From Marisediminitalea lipolytica (GTDB taxonomy: Bacteria > Pseudomonadota > Gammaproteobacteria > Enterobacterales > Alteromonadaceae): a stretch of 64,000 nt of DNA. Position 1 is the first letter of the stretch. Every line of letters starts with the position of its first letter. The translations under genes and the position numbers were made by a program. The stretch spans positions 248,001-312,000 of the forward strand of contig NZ_MJIC01000014.1 in assembly GCF_001758465.1 (NCBI RefSeq). Direction: 5' to 3'. Below are positions 1-10,141 of this stretch, piece by piece. The notes under the pieces are model-generated. The model did not search any database and was not told where the DNA came from. It was given only the letters and a program-made list of their open reading frames with translations.

Positions 1-31
1 GCGAAGGAGTACGCCTGGTGAGGATCAAATA

Positions 32-529
32 ATGCGAGCAGACTGGGAAATTGAACGAAAATTCGTAGTAAATTACCTGCCTGAAGGCTTACTGGAAACA
101 CGTAACCCGGTGTCGGTAAGACAGGGCTATATTGCTGCCGAAGGAGAGCGCCATGTGCGGATCCGCGATGAAGGTGGTAAGTACAGCATGACGATAAAAC
201 AGGGCTTCGGCTTAAAGCGGATGGATACCCGGATCATGCTCAGTGCCGAGCAGTTTAACGAACTTTGGCCGCTTACTCAGCATATGCGGGTCGAAAAAAA
301 ACGCTACCGCATCGACTTTTTCGGTCATCGATTGGTGCTGGATGTATTTACCGGCCACCTGGCGCCATTAGTCCTGGTAGAAGTCGAGTTTGACAGTGAA
401 GTGCACAGCCGACAGTTTTTACCACCGGATTTTGCCGAGCTGGAAGTAACCCACCGGCGGGAATATCAGAACGTGAATCTGGCGCGAATGGGCTTGCCCG
501 ATTCCCTGGCTATGGCAAATGCGTATTAG
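32..529 (+). CDS. CYTH domain protein (inorganic triphosphatase-like)
   Basis: A 165-residue single-domain CYTH protein. The N-terminal EIERKFVV (residues 6-13) is the ExExK signature of the triphosphate tunnel fold, and alternating basic and acidic strands follow (VRIRDEG, MTIKQG, VEKKRYRIDFF, LVEVEFDSE) that would line the tunnel and bind phosphates and metal. Known members hydrolyse tripolyphosphate or make cAMP; stand-alone bacterial CYTH proteins of this size are mostly triphosphatases, so that activity is an inference. The start ATG follows a GGTGAGGATC ribosome-binding stretch. Bases 1-21 read in frame as the last six codons plus TGA of a possible upstream gene, which would make this the end of an operon. 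It converges on metK and shares a terminator with it. Confidence 0.85.
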   Translation: MRADWEIERKFVVNYLPEGLLETRNPVSVRQGYIAAEGERHVRIRDEGGKYSMTIKQGFGLKRMDTRIMLSAEQFNELWPLTQHMRVEKKRYRIDFFGHRLVLDVFTGHLAPLVLVEVEFDSEVHSRQFLPPDFAELEVTHRREYQNVNLARMGLPDSLAMANAY

Positions 530-535
530 CTGGTA

Positions 536-575
536 ACAAAAAAACGCCAGAAGCACGGAGCTGTCTGGCGTTTTT
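536..575. terminator. Bidirectional terminator between the CYTH gene and metK
   Basis: The arms ACGCCAGA (544-551) and TCTGGCGT (564-571) pair around a short loop. The stem is preceded by a run of A and followed by a run of T, so it can end transcription from both sides. It lies exactly between the convergent CYTH and metK genes. Confidence 0.85.
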
Positions 576-590
576 CAACACAGTAAATGT

Positions 591-1736
591 TTAAACCGAA
601 GCGCGCAGGGCCTCAGCTTTATCGGTTGCTTCCCACGGGAAGCTTTCGCGACCAAAGTGGCCGTAAGCCGCCGTAGCCTGATAAATCGGGCGTTCCAGAT
701 CAAGCATTTTAATCAGGCCGTAAGGGCGCAGATCAAAGTGTTGCTTAACCAGAGCAACCAGCGTGGCTTCGTCGTACTTGCTGGTACCAAAAGTGTCAAT
801 ACTGATAGACGTTGGCTCCGCCACGCCAATGGCGTAAGAAACCTGAATTTCACAACGCTTGGCCAGGCCGGCGGCAACAATGTTTTTCGCTACGTAACGA
901 CCGGCATAAGCTGCCGAACGGTCTACCTTGGATGGATCCTTACCAGAGAACGCACCGCCACCGTGGCGAGCCATACCGCCGTAGGTATCCACAATAATCT
1001 TACGACCAGTCAGGCCGCAGTCGCCCATTGGGCCACCAATAACAAAACGGCCCGTTGGGTTAATGTGAAACTTGGTATTAGCGGTGATCCACTCGGCCGG
1101 TAATACAGGCTTAATGACTTCTTCCATAACCGCTTCGCGCACGGTTTCGGTAGATACTGAGTCACAGTGCTGGGTAGACAGCACTACGGCGTCGATACCC
1201 ACTGGCACGTTGTCTTCGTAAATAAAGGTGACCTGGCTTTTGGCATCCGGACGCAGCCAGTCCAGTTTACCTGATTTACGCATTTCAGCCTGGCGCTGTA
1301 CCAGTCGGTGCGAATACGTAATTGGCGCGGGCATCAGCACTTCGGTTTCATCGCTGGCGTAACCAAACATCAGACCCTGGTCGCCGGCCCCTTGTTCTTC
1401 CGGACGAGCACGATCCACACCCTGGTTGATATCTGGCGATTGCTTACCAATGGCATTTAATACGGCGCAGGAGTCGGCATCAAAACCCATATCTGAGTGA
1501 GTGTAGCCAATCTCTTTAACGGTCTGGCGGGTCAGTTCTTCAATGTCGACCCAGGCTGAAGTAGTGATTTCGCCACCCACCAGTACCATACCGGTTTTTA
1601 CATAGGTTTCGCAGGCGACACGCGCCTTTGGATCCTGCTGCAGGATTGCATCCAGCACAGCATCAGAAATTTGATCGGCAATCTTATCCGGATGACCCTC
1701 AGATACAGATTCGGAAGTAAATAAATGGGCTGCCAT
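591..1736 (-). CDS. metK: S-adenosylmethionine synthetase
   Basis: Makes S-adenosylmethionine from methionine and ATP in the cytoplasm, supplying methyl groups and the co-repressor of MetJ. The 381-residue product has the usual length. It shows the N-terminal [14 protein letters not shown] motif (residues 12-25), the DQGLMFGYA segment and the glycine-rich [16 protein letters not shown] loop. I chose ATG at 1736 because GGAG lies six bases upstream; an in-frame extension to 1784 would add 16 residues with no family similarity. It is transcribed away from tkt. Four tandem 8-bp met boxes and a TACAAT -10 lie upstream (1871-1926), so repression by MetJ is expected. Confidence 0.97.
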   Translation of the reverse strand: MAAHLFTSESVSEGHPDKIADQISDAVLDAILQQDPKARVACETYVKTGMVLVGGEITTSAWVDIEELTRQTVKEIGYTHSDMGFDADSCAVLNAIGKQSPDINQGVDRARPEEQGAGDQGLMFGYASDETEVLMPAPITYSHRLVQRQAEMRKSGKLDWLRPDAKSQVTFIYEDNVPVGIDAVVLSTQHCDSVSTETVREAVMEEVIKPVLPAEWITANTKFHINPTGRFVIGGPMGDCGLTGRKIIVDTYGGMARHGGGAFSGKDPSKVDRSAAYAGRYVAKNIVAAGLAKRCEIQVSYAIGVAEPTSISIDTFGTSKYDEATLVALVKQHFDLRPYGLIKMLDLERPIYQATAAYGHFGRESFPWEATDKAEALRASV

Positions 1737-1870
1737 TACATGCTCCGTTTTTATATAAATTTTTAGTCGGGGCGTATTAACCACCTGCTTTGGCGGTGAA
1801 AACTCTTTAACACACCTGTAGCCGCTGTTTACGACCCTGGGTGCCAGAGTAGATCAATACACATTGCCCC

Positions 1871-1926
1871 ATTGTAGCAAGCATTTTTGTAAATACCAGT
1901 CTTTACTTCTGGACGTCTAAAAGTCT
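1871..1926 (-). promoter_or_regulatory. metK promoter with four tandem met boxes (MetJ operator)
   Basis: On the plus strand the 32 bases 1895-1926 split into four consecutive 8-mers: ACCAGTCT, TTACTTCT, GGACGTCT and AAAAGTCT. The MetJ consensus is AGACGTCT, a palindrome normally found as two to five tandem 8-bp copies; the third copy matches seven of eight bases. Just downstream for metK is a minus-strand TACAAT -10 (plus-strand ATTGTA, 1871-1876), so the boxes overlap the expected -35 region. MetJ repression is an inference from this match. Confidence 0.75.
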
Positions 1927-2272
1927 ATTTGTTACGTTTACTTGACAGCGACGCCGCAAGCTAGCCTGTTAAGAGCGCTTGAAGTTGCTGAAAAAGTACC
2001 TGCTGGCAGCAGATATTGGCCGTTTTACTGAGATAAATCGCCGCCAATACCGAAAACACATTGAACTGCAGTGGCCGGTGGGTAACAATATGCAGCCGGA
2101 AAAATCCGTGCTGGCAGTGCGCCTTACATTTGCCGTATTGCGGCGGGATACCGTGCTGGCGCAAAGGCTTAACTGACAGAAAGTAAAGCGCCTGAAATAA
2201 AGAATAAAAATAACCGTGATTTTAGCGCTTTGCGCCAACCTAAAGCTTTAATTTGCCATATTACTGGCACCC

Positions 2273-2290
2273 TATAATACAATTCAGGAG
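2273..2290 (+). promoter_or_regulatory. tkt -10 element and ribosome-binding site
   Basis: A perfect TATAAT lies at 2273-2278, and AGGAG at 2286-2290 stands five bases before the tkt ATG. No good -35 is visible at the right distance. With only about ten bases between -10 and the Shine-Dalgarno, the 5' leader would be very short. The rest of the metK-tkt gap (about 1930-2270) holds short frames on both strands, none of which I can support as a gene. Confidence 0.5.
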
Positions 2291-2295
2291 TCAAC

Positions 2296-4287
2296 ATGCC
2301 GTCTCGTCGAGAACTCGCTAATGCTGTCAGAGCATTAAGTATGGATGCAGTACAGAAAGCCAAGTCAGGTCACCCGGGTGCACCTATGGGCATGGCAGAC
2401 ATCGCCCAGGTACTGTGGTGCGACCATCTGCAACATAATCCGGCGGATCCAAGCTGGTCTAACCGTGACCGCTTTGTACTGTCTAATGGTCACGGTTCCA
2501 TGCTGCTGTATTCACTGCTGCATCTTACCGGCTACGAATTACCTATCGACGAACTCAAGCAATTCCGCCAGTTGCACTCTAAAACGCCTGGCCACCCTGA
2601 ATACGGTTACGCACCGGGCGTAGAAACCACTACCGGTCCGTTAGGGCAGGGTATTACCAATGCGGTAGGTATGGCACTGGCCGAAAAAGTGCTGGCCGCG
2701 CAGTTTAACCGCGACCAGTTTGACGTAGTAAATCATTACACCTACGCCTTTATGGGCGATGGCTGCTTAATGGAAGGTATTTCCCATGAAGCCTGCTCAC
2801 TGGCGGGGACACTGGGCCTTAACAAGCTTATCGCTTTCTGGGATGACAACGGCATCTCTATCGACGGTGAAGTAGAAGGCTGGTTTACCGACGACACGCC
2901 AAAACGTTTTGAATCTTATGGCTGGCACGTTATTACTGATATCGACGGACACGATCCAGCAGCGATTAACAGTGCTATCGAAGCGGCTAAGGCTGAAACC
3001 AGCAAGCCTACACTGATTTGCTGTAAAACCGTGATTGGTTTTGGCTCGCCAAACAAACAAGGTAAAGAAGACTGCCACGGCGCACCTTTAGGTGACGACG
3101 AAATCGCCCTGACCCGCGAAGCGCTGGGCTGGAGCTACGCACCGTTTGAAATTCCTGCCGACATTTACGCCGGTTGGGATGGCAAGCAAAAAGGTGGCGC
3201 AGCACAACAAGCCTGGAACGAACAGTTCGACGCCTATGCGGCAGCGTATCCTGAGCTGGCAGCTGAGCTTAAGCGCCGTATCAGCGGTGACGTACCGGCT
3301 GATTTTGTGGCCAAAGCCGACGAATACATCGCTTCATTACAAGCTAACCCGGAAAACATTGCCAGCCGTAAAGCATCGCAAAATGCACTGAATGCCTTTG
3401 GTCCGTTACTGCCTGAGTTTTTGGGCGGTTCTGCTGACCTGGCCGGCTCTAACCTGACCATCTGGAAAGGCTGCAAAGGCGTTGAAGCCAACGATGCCAG
3501 CGGCAACTACGTATACTACGGTGTGCGTGAGTTTGGTATGTCTGCCATCATGAACGGTATTGCCCTGCACGGCGGATTTAAAGCCTATGGCGCAACCTTC
3601 CTGATGTTTATGGAATATGCGCGTAATGCTGTGCGTATGGCGGCGCTGATGAAGCAGCCGGTTATCTTTGTTTACACCCACGATTCTATCGGTCTGGGTG
3701 AAGACGGCCCGACTCACCAACCAGTAGAACAGCTGGTGGCAATGCGTGCTACCCCTAACCTGGACAACTGGCGTCCATGTGACCAGGTTGAATCAGCTGT
3801 GGCCTGGAAAGAAGCGATTTTACGTACTGATGGTCCTACCTCGTTAATCTTCAGCCGTCAGAACCTGGCGCAACAAGCCCGTGATGCCGCTCAGGTAGCA
3901 GATATCGCTAAAGGCGGTTATGTACTGAGTGATTGTGCCGGCACGCCAGAGCTTATCCTGATTGCGACCGGCTCAGAAGTGCAGCTGGCCGTTGATGCGG
4001 CAGCGCAGTTAACCGAGCAGGGTAAAGCCGTGCGTGTGGTTTCTATGCCATCTACTGACGTGTTCGACCGTCAGGACGCGGCATACCGTGAAGCTGTATT
4101 GCCATCGTCTGTGGTTAAGCGTGTTGCGGTAGAAGCACTGTCTAAAGAAAGCTGGTACAAGTACGTTGGCTTTAACGGCGCCATTGTTGGCATGGACACC
4201 TTTGGTGAATCAGCACCAGCAGGCGAACTGTTCAAGCACTTCAACATTACCGTTGATGCCGTTGTAGAAGCTGCGCTGGGGCTATAA
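2296..4287 (+). CDS. tkt: Transketolase
   Basis: Thiamine-diphosphate enzyme of the non-oxidative pentose phosphate pathway that moves two-carbon ketol units between sugar phosphates. The 663-residue length matches bacterial transketolases. Visible signatures are [17 protein letters not shown] near residue 27, the thiamine-diphosphate motif starting GDGCLMEG near residue 154 and ending DDNGISIDG, and [11 protein letters not shown] near 470 in the pyrimidine-binding domain. The start is set by AGGAG five bases upstream. It heads the order tkt-epd-pgk-aldolase, a common gammaproteobacterial arrangement that links pentose phosphate metabolism, pyridoxal phosphate precursor supply and lower glycolysis. 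The gap to epd is 30 bp with no terminator, so co-transcription is likely. Confidence 0.97.
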   Translation: MPSRRELANAVRALSMDAVQKAKSGHPGAPMGMADIAQVLWCDHLQHNPADPSWSNRDRFVLSNGHGSMLLYSLLHLTGYELPIDELKQFRQLHSKTPGHPEYGYAPGVETTTGPLGQGITNAVGMALAEKVLAAQFNRDQFDVVNHYTYAFMGDGCLMEGISHEACSLAGTLGLNKLIAFWDDNGISIDGEVEGWFTDDTPKRFESYGWHVITDIDGHDPAAINSAIEAAKAETSKPTLICCKTVIGFGSPNKQGKEDCHGAPLGDDEIALTREALGWSYAPFEIPADIYAGWDGKQKGGAAQQAWNEQFDAYAAAYPELAAELKRRISGDVPADFVAKADEYIASLQANPENIASRKASQNALNAFGPLLPEFLGGSADLAGSNLTIWKGCKGVEANDASGNYVYYGVREFGMSAIMNGIALHGGFKAYGATFLMFMEYARNAVRMAALMKQPVIFVYTHDSIGLGEDGPTHQPVEQLVAMRATPNLDNWRPCDQVESAVAWKEAILRTDGPTSLIFSRQNLAQQARDAAQVADIAKGGYVLSDCAGTPELILIATGSEVQLAVDAAAQLTEQGKAVRVVSMPSTDVFDRQDAAYREAVLPSSVVKRVAVEALSKESWYKYVGFNGAIVGMDTFGESAPAGELFKHFNITVDAVVEAALGL

Positions 4288-4317
4288 GTTGCCCCGGCTT
4301 AAAGGCTGCATAAAAAT

Positions 4318-5334
4318 ATGGTAAGACTCGCCATTAATGGCTTTGGCCGCATCGGCCGAAATGTACTGCGGGCACTCTATGAGAGTGGCCGCAATCAATT
4401 TATCCAGGTCGTCGCTATCAACGAAATTGCGGATCCCGACGGCATGGCACATCTGCTTAAATACGATACTTCCCATGGCCGGTTTGGCTGTCTGGTTGAG
4501 CGCCAGGGTAACTTACTCACCGTGGCTGGCGATGTGATCCGTTTGTGTCATCAGTCTGATATTGATGGACTCCCCTGGGCCGAGCTGGGCGTGGATATTG
4601 TGCTGGAATGTACCGGCAAATATAACGACAAAGCCAGCGGCAACGCACACATAAAGGCGGGCGCCAAAAAAGTGCTGTTTTCCCAGCCCGGCGAGCCGGA
4701 TATGGATAACACCATTATTTACGGCTGTAACGAGGAAACCCTGCGACCTGAACACACAGTGGTATCAAATGGTTCGTGCACCACCAACTGCATTGTGCCG
4801 GTGATTCAGGTGCTCGACGACGCCTTTGGGGTGGAGAGCGGTACCATTACTACTATTCACTCCTCTATGCACGACCAACAGGTTATCGATGCCTATCATC
4901 CGGATTTACGTCGTACCCGGGCCGCCAGCCAGTCGATAATACCGGTGGATACCCGCTTAGCCCGCGGTATTGAGCGTATACTGCCTAAATTTGCCGGCAA
5001 GTTTGAAGCTATCGCGGTACGGGTGCCGACCATCAATGTAAGTGCCATGGATTTAAGTGTGACACTGGCTACCGAAGTCACCATCGATAAAGTGAATCAG
5101 GCGCTCAGCGCCGCACGTACGGGGCGACTTGCTGGCATCCTGGATTACACCGAAGAGCCCCTGGTATCGGTAGATTTTAATCATGATCCCCATTCGTGTA
5201 TTGTAGATGGTACGCAAACCCGGGTAAGCCATCGCCAGTTGGTGAAAACCCTGGTGTGGTGCGACAACGAATGGGGCTTTGCCCATAGAATGCTGGATAC
5301 CGCATTAGCGATGTATCAGGCGGGCAGTGAATAA
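4318..5334 (+). CDS. epd: D-erythrose-4-phosphate dehydrogenase
   Basis: NAD-dependent oxidation of erythrose 4-phosphate to 4-phosphoerythronate, the first step of the DXP-dependent pyridoxal phosphate route. The substrate is made by the transketolase encoded just upstream. The 338 residues follow the GAPDH fold: NAD-binding [19 protein letters not shown] at residues 6-24, the catalytic SCTTNC with Cys154, and [19 protein letters not shown]. The HDQQ..DAYH segment and the C-terminal [12 protein letters not shown] resemble Epd rather than GapA. The ribosome-binding site is weak, fitting translation as part of a tkt-epd-pgk transcript. A GAPDH assignment is the main alternative but less likely. 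Confidence 0.93.
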   Translation: MVRLAINGFGRIGRNVLRALYESGRNQFIQVVAINEIADPDGMAHLLKYDTSHGRFGCLVERQGNLLTVAGDVIRLCHQSDIDGLPWAELGVDIVLECTGKYNDKASGNAHIKAGAKKVLFSQPGEPDMDNTIIYGCNEETLRPEHTVVSNGSCTTNCIVPVIQVLDDAFGVESGTITTIHSSMHDQQVIDAYHPDLRRTRAASQSIIPVDTRLARGIERILPKFAGKFEAIAVRVPTINVSAMDLSVTLATEVTIDKVNQALSAARTGRLAGILDYTEEPLVSVDFNHDPHSCIVDGTQTRVSHRQLVKTLVWCDNEWGFAHRMLDTALAMYQAGSE

Positions 5335-5370
5335 TATTATTTAAATTCAACAGGATAAAAAGGAAACCTT

Positions 5371-6546
5371 ATGTCAATCCCTAGCATGTCAGATATTGAG
5401 TTGTCAGGTAAACGTGTATTGATCCGTCAGGATCTTAATGTGCCGGTAAAAGACGGCAAGGTCACCTCAGATGCGCGTATCAAAGCGTCTCTGCCTACCA
5501 TTAAAGCCGCCCTTGAAGCCGGTGCTGCGGTTATGGTGATGTCCCACTTAGGTCGCCCCACTGAAGGCGAGCCAGCTGAGGAGTTTTCATTACTGCCAGT
5601 GGTAAATTACCTGAATGACGTGCTGGATGTTGAAGTTAAACTGGTAAAAGATTACCTCGATGGCGTAGAGATTGAGCCGGGTCAATGCATCATCCTCGAA
5701 AATGTGCGATTTAATAAGGGTGAGAAGAAAGACGACGAAGCGCTTTCTAAACAGTACGCTGCCCTGTGTGACGTATTTGTAATGGATGCCTTTGGTACTG
5801 CGCACCGCGCTCAGGCTTCTACCCATGGTGTAGCAAAGTTTGCCCCACAGGCGGTAGCGGGTCCGCTGCTGGCGGGAGAACTGGCGGCACTGTCTAAAGC
5901 GCTGGATAACCCGGCTCGCCCTATGGTGGCCATTGTTGGTGGTTCAAAGGTATCAACTAAGCTGACCGTGCTTAAATCGCTGGCCGAAAAAGTAGATCAG
6001 CTGATTGTTGGTGGTGGTATCGCTAATACCTTTATTGCGGCCCAGGGCCACAATGTGGGTAAATCTCTGGTAGAGATGGACCTGGTAGACGAAGCCAAGC
6101 GCCTAATCGAACAAGCCCAGGCCAGTGGCGGTGATATTCCGGTACCAACCGACGTTGTTACCGGTAAAGCCTTTGCCGAAGATGCCCCGGCCGAATTAAA
6201 AGCAGTCAGCGACGTAGCGGATGACGATATGATTTTTGATATTGGCCCGGATAGCTCAGCGGCGCTGGAAGAAATTCTGAAAAATGCCGGCACTATTGTA
6301 TGGAACGGTCCGGTTGGCGTGTTTGAATTTGATCAGTTTGCAGCGGGCACAAAAGCGCTGTCTGAAGCAATTGCTGCAAGTGATGCATTTTCAATTGCCG
6401 GCGGTGGTGATACGCTAGCAGCCGTAGATAAATACGAAATTGCAGACAAAGTGTCTTACATCTCAACCGGTGGTGGTGCTTTCCTGGAATTTCTTGAGGG
6501 TAAAACCTTACCAGCCGTGGCAATATTAGAAGAAAAAAACAGCTAA
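5371..6546 (+). CDS. pgk: Phosphoglycerate kinase
   Basis: Reversible phosphate transfer between 1,3-bisphosphoglycerate and ADP in glycolysis and gluconeogenesis. The 391-residue length is standard. Recognisable parts are [18 protein letters not shown] (substrate-binding N-domain), [11 protein letters not shown], the hinge-side [16 protein letters not shown], and nucleotide-site segments [10 protein letters not shown] and [18 protein letters not shown] lies just before the ATG. It follows epd after 36 bp and is probably in the same transcript; the aldolase gene follows after a 176-bp gap containing a strong hairpin and may have its own promoter. Confidence 0.97.
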   Translation: MSIPSMSDIELSGKRVLIRQDLNVPVKDGKVTSDARIKASLPTIKAALEAGAAVMVMSHLGRPTEGEPAEEFSLLPVVNYLNDVLDVEVKLVKDYLDGVEIEPGQCIILENVRFNKGEKKDDEALSKQYAALCDVFVMDAFGTAHRAQASTHGVAKFAPQAVAGPLLAGELAALSKALDNPARPMVAIVGGSKVSTKLTVLKSLAEKVDQLIVGGGIANTFIAAQGHNVGKSLVEMDLVDEAKRLIEQAQASGGDIPVPTDVVTGKAFAEDAPAELKAVSDVADDDMIFDIGPDSSAALEEILKNAGTIVWNGPVGVFEFDQFAAGTKALSEAIAASDAFSIAGGGDTLAAVDKYEIADKVSYISTGGGAFLEFLEGKTLPAVAILEEKNS

Positions 6547-6568
6547 CGCGGTAAGATACAAAACCCGG

Positions 6569-6592
6569 TGCCGGAATAACCGTATTCCGGCA
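6569..6592. other. Perfect hairpin between pgk and the aldolase gene
   Basis: TGCCGGAATA and TATTCCGGCA form a perfect 10-bp stem around ACCG, 22 bp after the pgk stop. No T-run follows, so it is not a standard intrinsic terminator. It could stabilise the upstream mRNA 3' end or be a REP-type palindrome. Confidence 0.55.
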
Positions 6593-6722
6593 TAACCTGC
6601 ATAAGGATTCGCAGGCTATACCCGTGGCCAGATAAAAGCCCGGGTGTAACATGCCTTATAAAATGATTTCTCTTAACCCTACAACCGTTGTAAAACGGCT
6701 ATGATAATAAGGAGTGTTGCTC

Positions 6723-7619
6723 ATGGCATCACAGGCACAGCAAGCTATGCTGGATAAAATCATCACCCAGAAGGGCTTTATTGCAGCTCTTGACCAGAGC
6801 GGTGGTAGTACCCCAAAAGCACTTAAACTTTACGGTATCGAAGAATCAGAGTACTCAGGTGACGAGGAAATGTTCGATATGGTACATGCTATGCGTACCC
6901 GTATTGTTACCTGTAACGCCTTTTCAGGTGAGCGTGTATTAGGCGCAATCCTGTTCGAAAACACCCTCGACCGCGAAATTGAAGGTTTAGCTTCTTCACA
7001 TTATCTGTGGCAGAAAAAGCGTGTTGTTCCGTTCTTAAAAGTAGACAAAGGTCTGGAAGCTGAAGCCAATGGCGTGCAGCTGATGAAGCCAATGCCAGAA
7101 CTGGATGACCTGCTGGCCAAAGCGAATGCCAAGGACGTGTTTGGTACCAAGATGCGCTCAGTGGTAAAACTGGCCAATCACGAAGGTATCAAAGCCGTTG
7201 TTGAGCAGCAGTTTGCCGTAGGTAAACAAATCATTGCGGCAGGCCTGGTTCCGATTATCGAGCCAGAAGTAGACATTAACAGCCCGGAGAAAGCCGAAGC
7301 TGAAGCCCTGCTTAAACTGGAAATTCTGACTCAGCTTAACCTGCTGGGCGACGAAAAAGTTATGCTGAAGCTAACTATTCCAACCGAAGCTGATTTCTAC
7401 AAAGAATTAGTCGACCACAAAAACGTGATTAAAGTCGTCGCGCTGTCTGGTGGTTACTCACGAGATGATGCTAACGCTAAACTGGCTGAAAACCACGGTA
7501 TGATTGCCAGCTTCTCACGCGCGTTAACCGAAGGTGTATCGGCTAAACAAACCGACGAAGAATTTGAAGCCGCGCTGGATGCTGCAATCGAAAGCATCTA
7601 TCAGGCGTCACTGACCTGA
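6723..7619 (+). CDS. Fructose-bisphosphate aldolase, class I
   Basis: Cleaves fructose 1,6-bisphosphate to two triose phosphates via a Schiff base. The 298 residues match the short bacterial class I family (as in staphylococcal FdaB), with [16 protein letters not shown] near residue 17, [15 protein letters not shown] and VMLKLTIP, where Lys216 is the predicted Schiff-base lysine. No class II zinc-site motifs are present. I chose ATG at 6723 because AAGGAG ends eight bases upstream; GTG and TTG codons at 6714-6719 lie inside or against that site. A strong terminator follows. A class I enzyme behind pgk is notable because enteric bacteria carry a class II aldolase in this position. Confidence 0.93.
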   Translation: MASQAQQAMLDKIITQKGFIAALDQSGGSTPKALKLYGIEESEYSGDEEMFDMVHAMRTRIVTCNAFSGERVLGAILFENTLDREIEGLASSHYLWQKKRVVPFLKVDKGLEAEANGVQLMKPMPELDDLLAKANAKDVFGTKMRSVVKLANHEGIKAVVEQQFAVGKQIIAAGLVPIIEPEVDINSPEKAEAEALLKLEILTQLNLLGDEKVMLKLTIPTEADFYKELVDHKNVIKVVALSGGYSRDDANAKLAENHGMIASFSRALTEGVSAKQTDEEFEAALDAAIESIYQASLT

Positions 7620-7644
7620 GGTCAGAAACCAGCACGATTATCCC

Positions 7645-7676
7645 AAAGGCCGTCTCTGTTAAGACGGCCTTTTTTT
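7645..7676 (+). terminator. Intrinsic terminator after the aldolase gene
   Basis: AAAGGCCGTCT (7645-7655) pairs with AGACGGCCTTT (7662-7672) around CTGTTA, and the T-run continues to 7676. It lies 25 bp after the stop codon. Confidence 0.92.
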
Positions 7677-7739
7677 ATCTTCGTATTCACCACCCCAGAT
7701 AAATACCCCTCACGCCGTTACGACTCACACTCTCAGGTT

Positions 7740-8845
7740 GTTCTGGACCCATTCTCCTGGTCCCGACCCACACTATCGTCGTCCCAGCCGCACATTTTCG
7801 TCGTCCCGGCCCCCACTATCGTCGTCCCGGCCTTGAGCCGGGACCTCCCCAAAAGGCTGGCTCACTTAAAACAGCGTTTTTTACGCATAGAAGTTACTAG
7901 TAGGAGATACCGGATAGCTGCTGCGCAGCTTCCGGCATGACGGGAATATTTAGGCTAATACAACCCCCGTCGTCCCGGCCCTCACTCTCGTCGTCCCGGC
8001 CTTGAGCCGGGACCTCCTGAACAGGCTGTCTCAATTAAAACAGCCTTTTTCGCATGGAAGTTATTTGCAGGAGATACCGGATAGCTGCTACGCAGCTTCC
8101 GGCATGACGGGAATATTTAGGTTAATACAACCCCCGTCGTCCCGGCCCCCACTATCGTCGTCCCGGCCCTCACTCTCGTCGTCCCGGCCTTGAGCCGGGA
8201 CCTCCTCAACAGGCTGGCTCATTTAAAACAGCGTTTTTTAAGCATGGAAGTTACTCGCAGGAGATCCCGGATAGCTGCTGCACAGCTTCCGGCATGACGG
8301 GAATATTTAGGCTAATACAACCCCCGTGGTCCCGGCCCCCACTATCGTCGTCCCGGCCTTGAGCCGGGACTTCCTCAAAAGGCTGGCCCACTTAAAACAG
8401 CGGTTTTTAGCATGGAAGTTACTCGCAGGAGATCCCGGATATTTGCTGCGCAAATTCCGGGAAGACGGTAAGTGAGTAGGCTTATTTCCTCTCGTCGTCC
8501 CGGCCCTGAGCCGGGACCTCCTGAACAGGCTGTCTCAATTAAAACAGCCTTTTTCGCATGGAAGTTATTTGCAGGAGATACCGGATAGCTGCTGCGCAGC
8601 TTCCGGCATGACGGGAATATTTAGGTTAATACAACCCCCGTCGTCCCTGCCCCCACTATCGTCGTCCCGGCCTTGAGCCGGGACCTCTCAAACAGGCTGG
8701 CTGACGCAAAACAGCGTTTTTTTAAGAATGGAAGTTAATCGCAGGAGATACCGGATAGCTGCTACGCAGCTTCCGGCATGACGGGAATATTTAGGCTAAT
8801 ACAACCCCCGTCGTCCCGGCCCTGAGCCGGGACCTCCCAAACAGA
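7740..8845. repeat. REP-like composite palindrome cluster, about seven copies
   Basis: About 1.1 kb with no gene, built from one unit repeated every 145-190 bp. Each unit has a short palindrome with arms TCCCGGC and GCCGGGA around TTGA, about 60-70 bp of similar spacer (AAAACAGC..TTTTT, GCATGGAAGTTA), then a longer palindrome of inverted orientation. Its outer arms are CCGGA and TCCGG and its inner stem AGCTGC/GCAGCT (for example 8581-8606), and it ends in GACGG. The flanks CGTC and CTCC of the first palindrome reappear inverted (GGAGA, GACGG) in the second, so a unit is two REPs head to head, like a BIME. Short readable frames inside are artefacts. Confidence 0.85.
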
Positions 8846-8988
8846 GTGGTTAAGCTAAACACAGATAGCTAATTTTAACTAACACTGGCTATTGGATTAA
8901 TAATACTCTATATTTTTAGCCGGTTTTTACATAATGTTTAAAATTACTGCACGTACATTTAACACGTTAACCGGGAATTGTTGCTCAA

Positions 8989-10140
8989 ATGGCAGACGCA
9001 CAAATGTATATTCAGCTAGGTTTACTGGCTATTGTTGCAGCCATCGGGGCAAGTTTTACCTTCGCCTTGCCAAAGCCCCGTCACCGTCTTAAAGCCAAAT
9101 CTGCCAGCTATGCCCGCTGGTTCTTGTTATGCGCCTGGTGCGTACTGGCCTGTCAGTCCTTAACTGCATTGGGTTACAACATCATCGGTTTACCCGGGGT
9201 GTATGCCTCGGCGGTAGTGGGTGCCTATATGTTGCTGATGTCAGTGTTAATGCGTTTTGGTGTCGAGGTTTCACAACTTAAAAAATTCGCTGCACTGCTG
9301 CATGTCTGTGCGGTATTTGTTATTGCATCGGTGCTAACAGCAACACAGGCTGCAGGTTGGGTTACCCATGGCCTTGCGCTTACCAGCGTAGCATTTCCGC
9401 TGTGGTTAGCGGGGCAACGGGTCAAACAGCATCTTGATGTGGGTCATGTGGGCGGTTATCTGCTGTTTGGGGTACTGAATCTGCTGGTGGTACTGGTGTT
9501 GTTTGGTGTGCCGGTTTATCTTACCGTGGTGGCCAAGGACAGCCCTTATCATCTTACTATCACCTTTGCGTTAACGCTGATTGTCATGCTTACCTTTATG
9601 CTGGCTTATGCGGTAAACATTCTGCAATCGTTGCTGATCAAACTGCACTCCCAGGTACATACCGACCCGCTTACCGGCGCTAAAAACCGCCATTTCTTTT
9701 ACGAGATTGCCCCTAAGCTGGCAGCCCACGCTCATCGCAATCACGAAACGCTATCGCTGGTAGCTTGTGATATCGATTATTTTAAAAGCATCAACGACCA
9801 GCATGGTCACGTAATTGGTGATATTGCCCTGAAACGCTTTTGCGAAATTATCCAGGCGCAGTTGCGCCGTGAAGATACCCTTATTCGCATGGGCGGCGAG
9901 GAGTTTTTAATTTTATCGCCCCAGTGCGATGGCGCTAAGGCATGCCTGCTGGCTGAGCGATTACGAGAGACTATTTCAGCCACTAAAATATCAACGCGTG
10001 GAGTTACGCTTAATCTTACGGCCTCGTTTGGGGTGATTCAGATGTCACCGGATGCCGACTTGTTCAGCACCGTAAAACACGCCGATAAAGCGCTTTACGA
10101 TGCCAAGGCAAATGGGCGTAATCAGGTGATTATGGTGTAA
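8989..10140 (+). CDS. Membrane-bound diguanylate cyclase (GGDEF)
   Basis: Predicted to make cyclic di-GMP from two GTP. The N-terminal 210 residues are very hydrophobic, with about six or seven membrane segments and no named sensor domain that I recognise. A GGDEF domain follows, beginning DPLTGAKNRHFFYE near residue 225. The active-site loop is GGEEF at residues 302-306, an intact catalytic form. RRED at 293-296 provides the RxxD product-inhibition site five residues upstream, so feedback control is expected. No EAL domain is present. The start has no clear Shine-Dalgarno; ATG at 9004 is an alternative. It stands alone between a repeat cluster and ppx, whose stop is two bases away on the other strand. 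Confidence 0.92.
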   Translation: MADAQMYIQLGLLAIVAAIGASFTFALPKPRHRLKAKSASYARWFLLCAWCVLACQSLTALGYNIIGLPGVYASAVVGAYMLLMSVLMRFGVEVSQLKKFAALLHVCAVFVIASVLTATQAAGWVTHGLALTSVAFPLWLAGQRVKQHLDVGHVGGYLLFGVLNLLVVLVLFGVPVYLTVVAKDSPYHLTITFALTLIVMLTFMLAYAVNILQSLLIKLHSQVHTDPLTGAKNRHFFYEIAPKLAAHAHRNHETLSLVACDIDYFKSINDQHGHVIGDIALKRFCEIIQAQLRREDTLIRMGGEEFLILSPQCDGAKACLLAERLRETISATKISTRGVTLNLTASFGVIQMSPDADLFSTVKHADKALYDAKANGRNQVIMV

Positions 10141-10141
10141 C

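Noticed and set aside
1979..2176. 65-codon frame upstream of tkt starting with TTG
   Set aside because: No good ribosome-binding site, no recognisable family, and equally long frames run on the opposite strand in the same place.
7780..8845. Repeat array considered as a CRISPR
   Set aside because: The spacers are themselves repeated and similar, units vary in length from 145 to 190 bp, and no cas gene is present.
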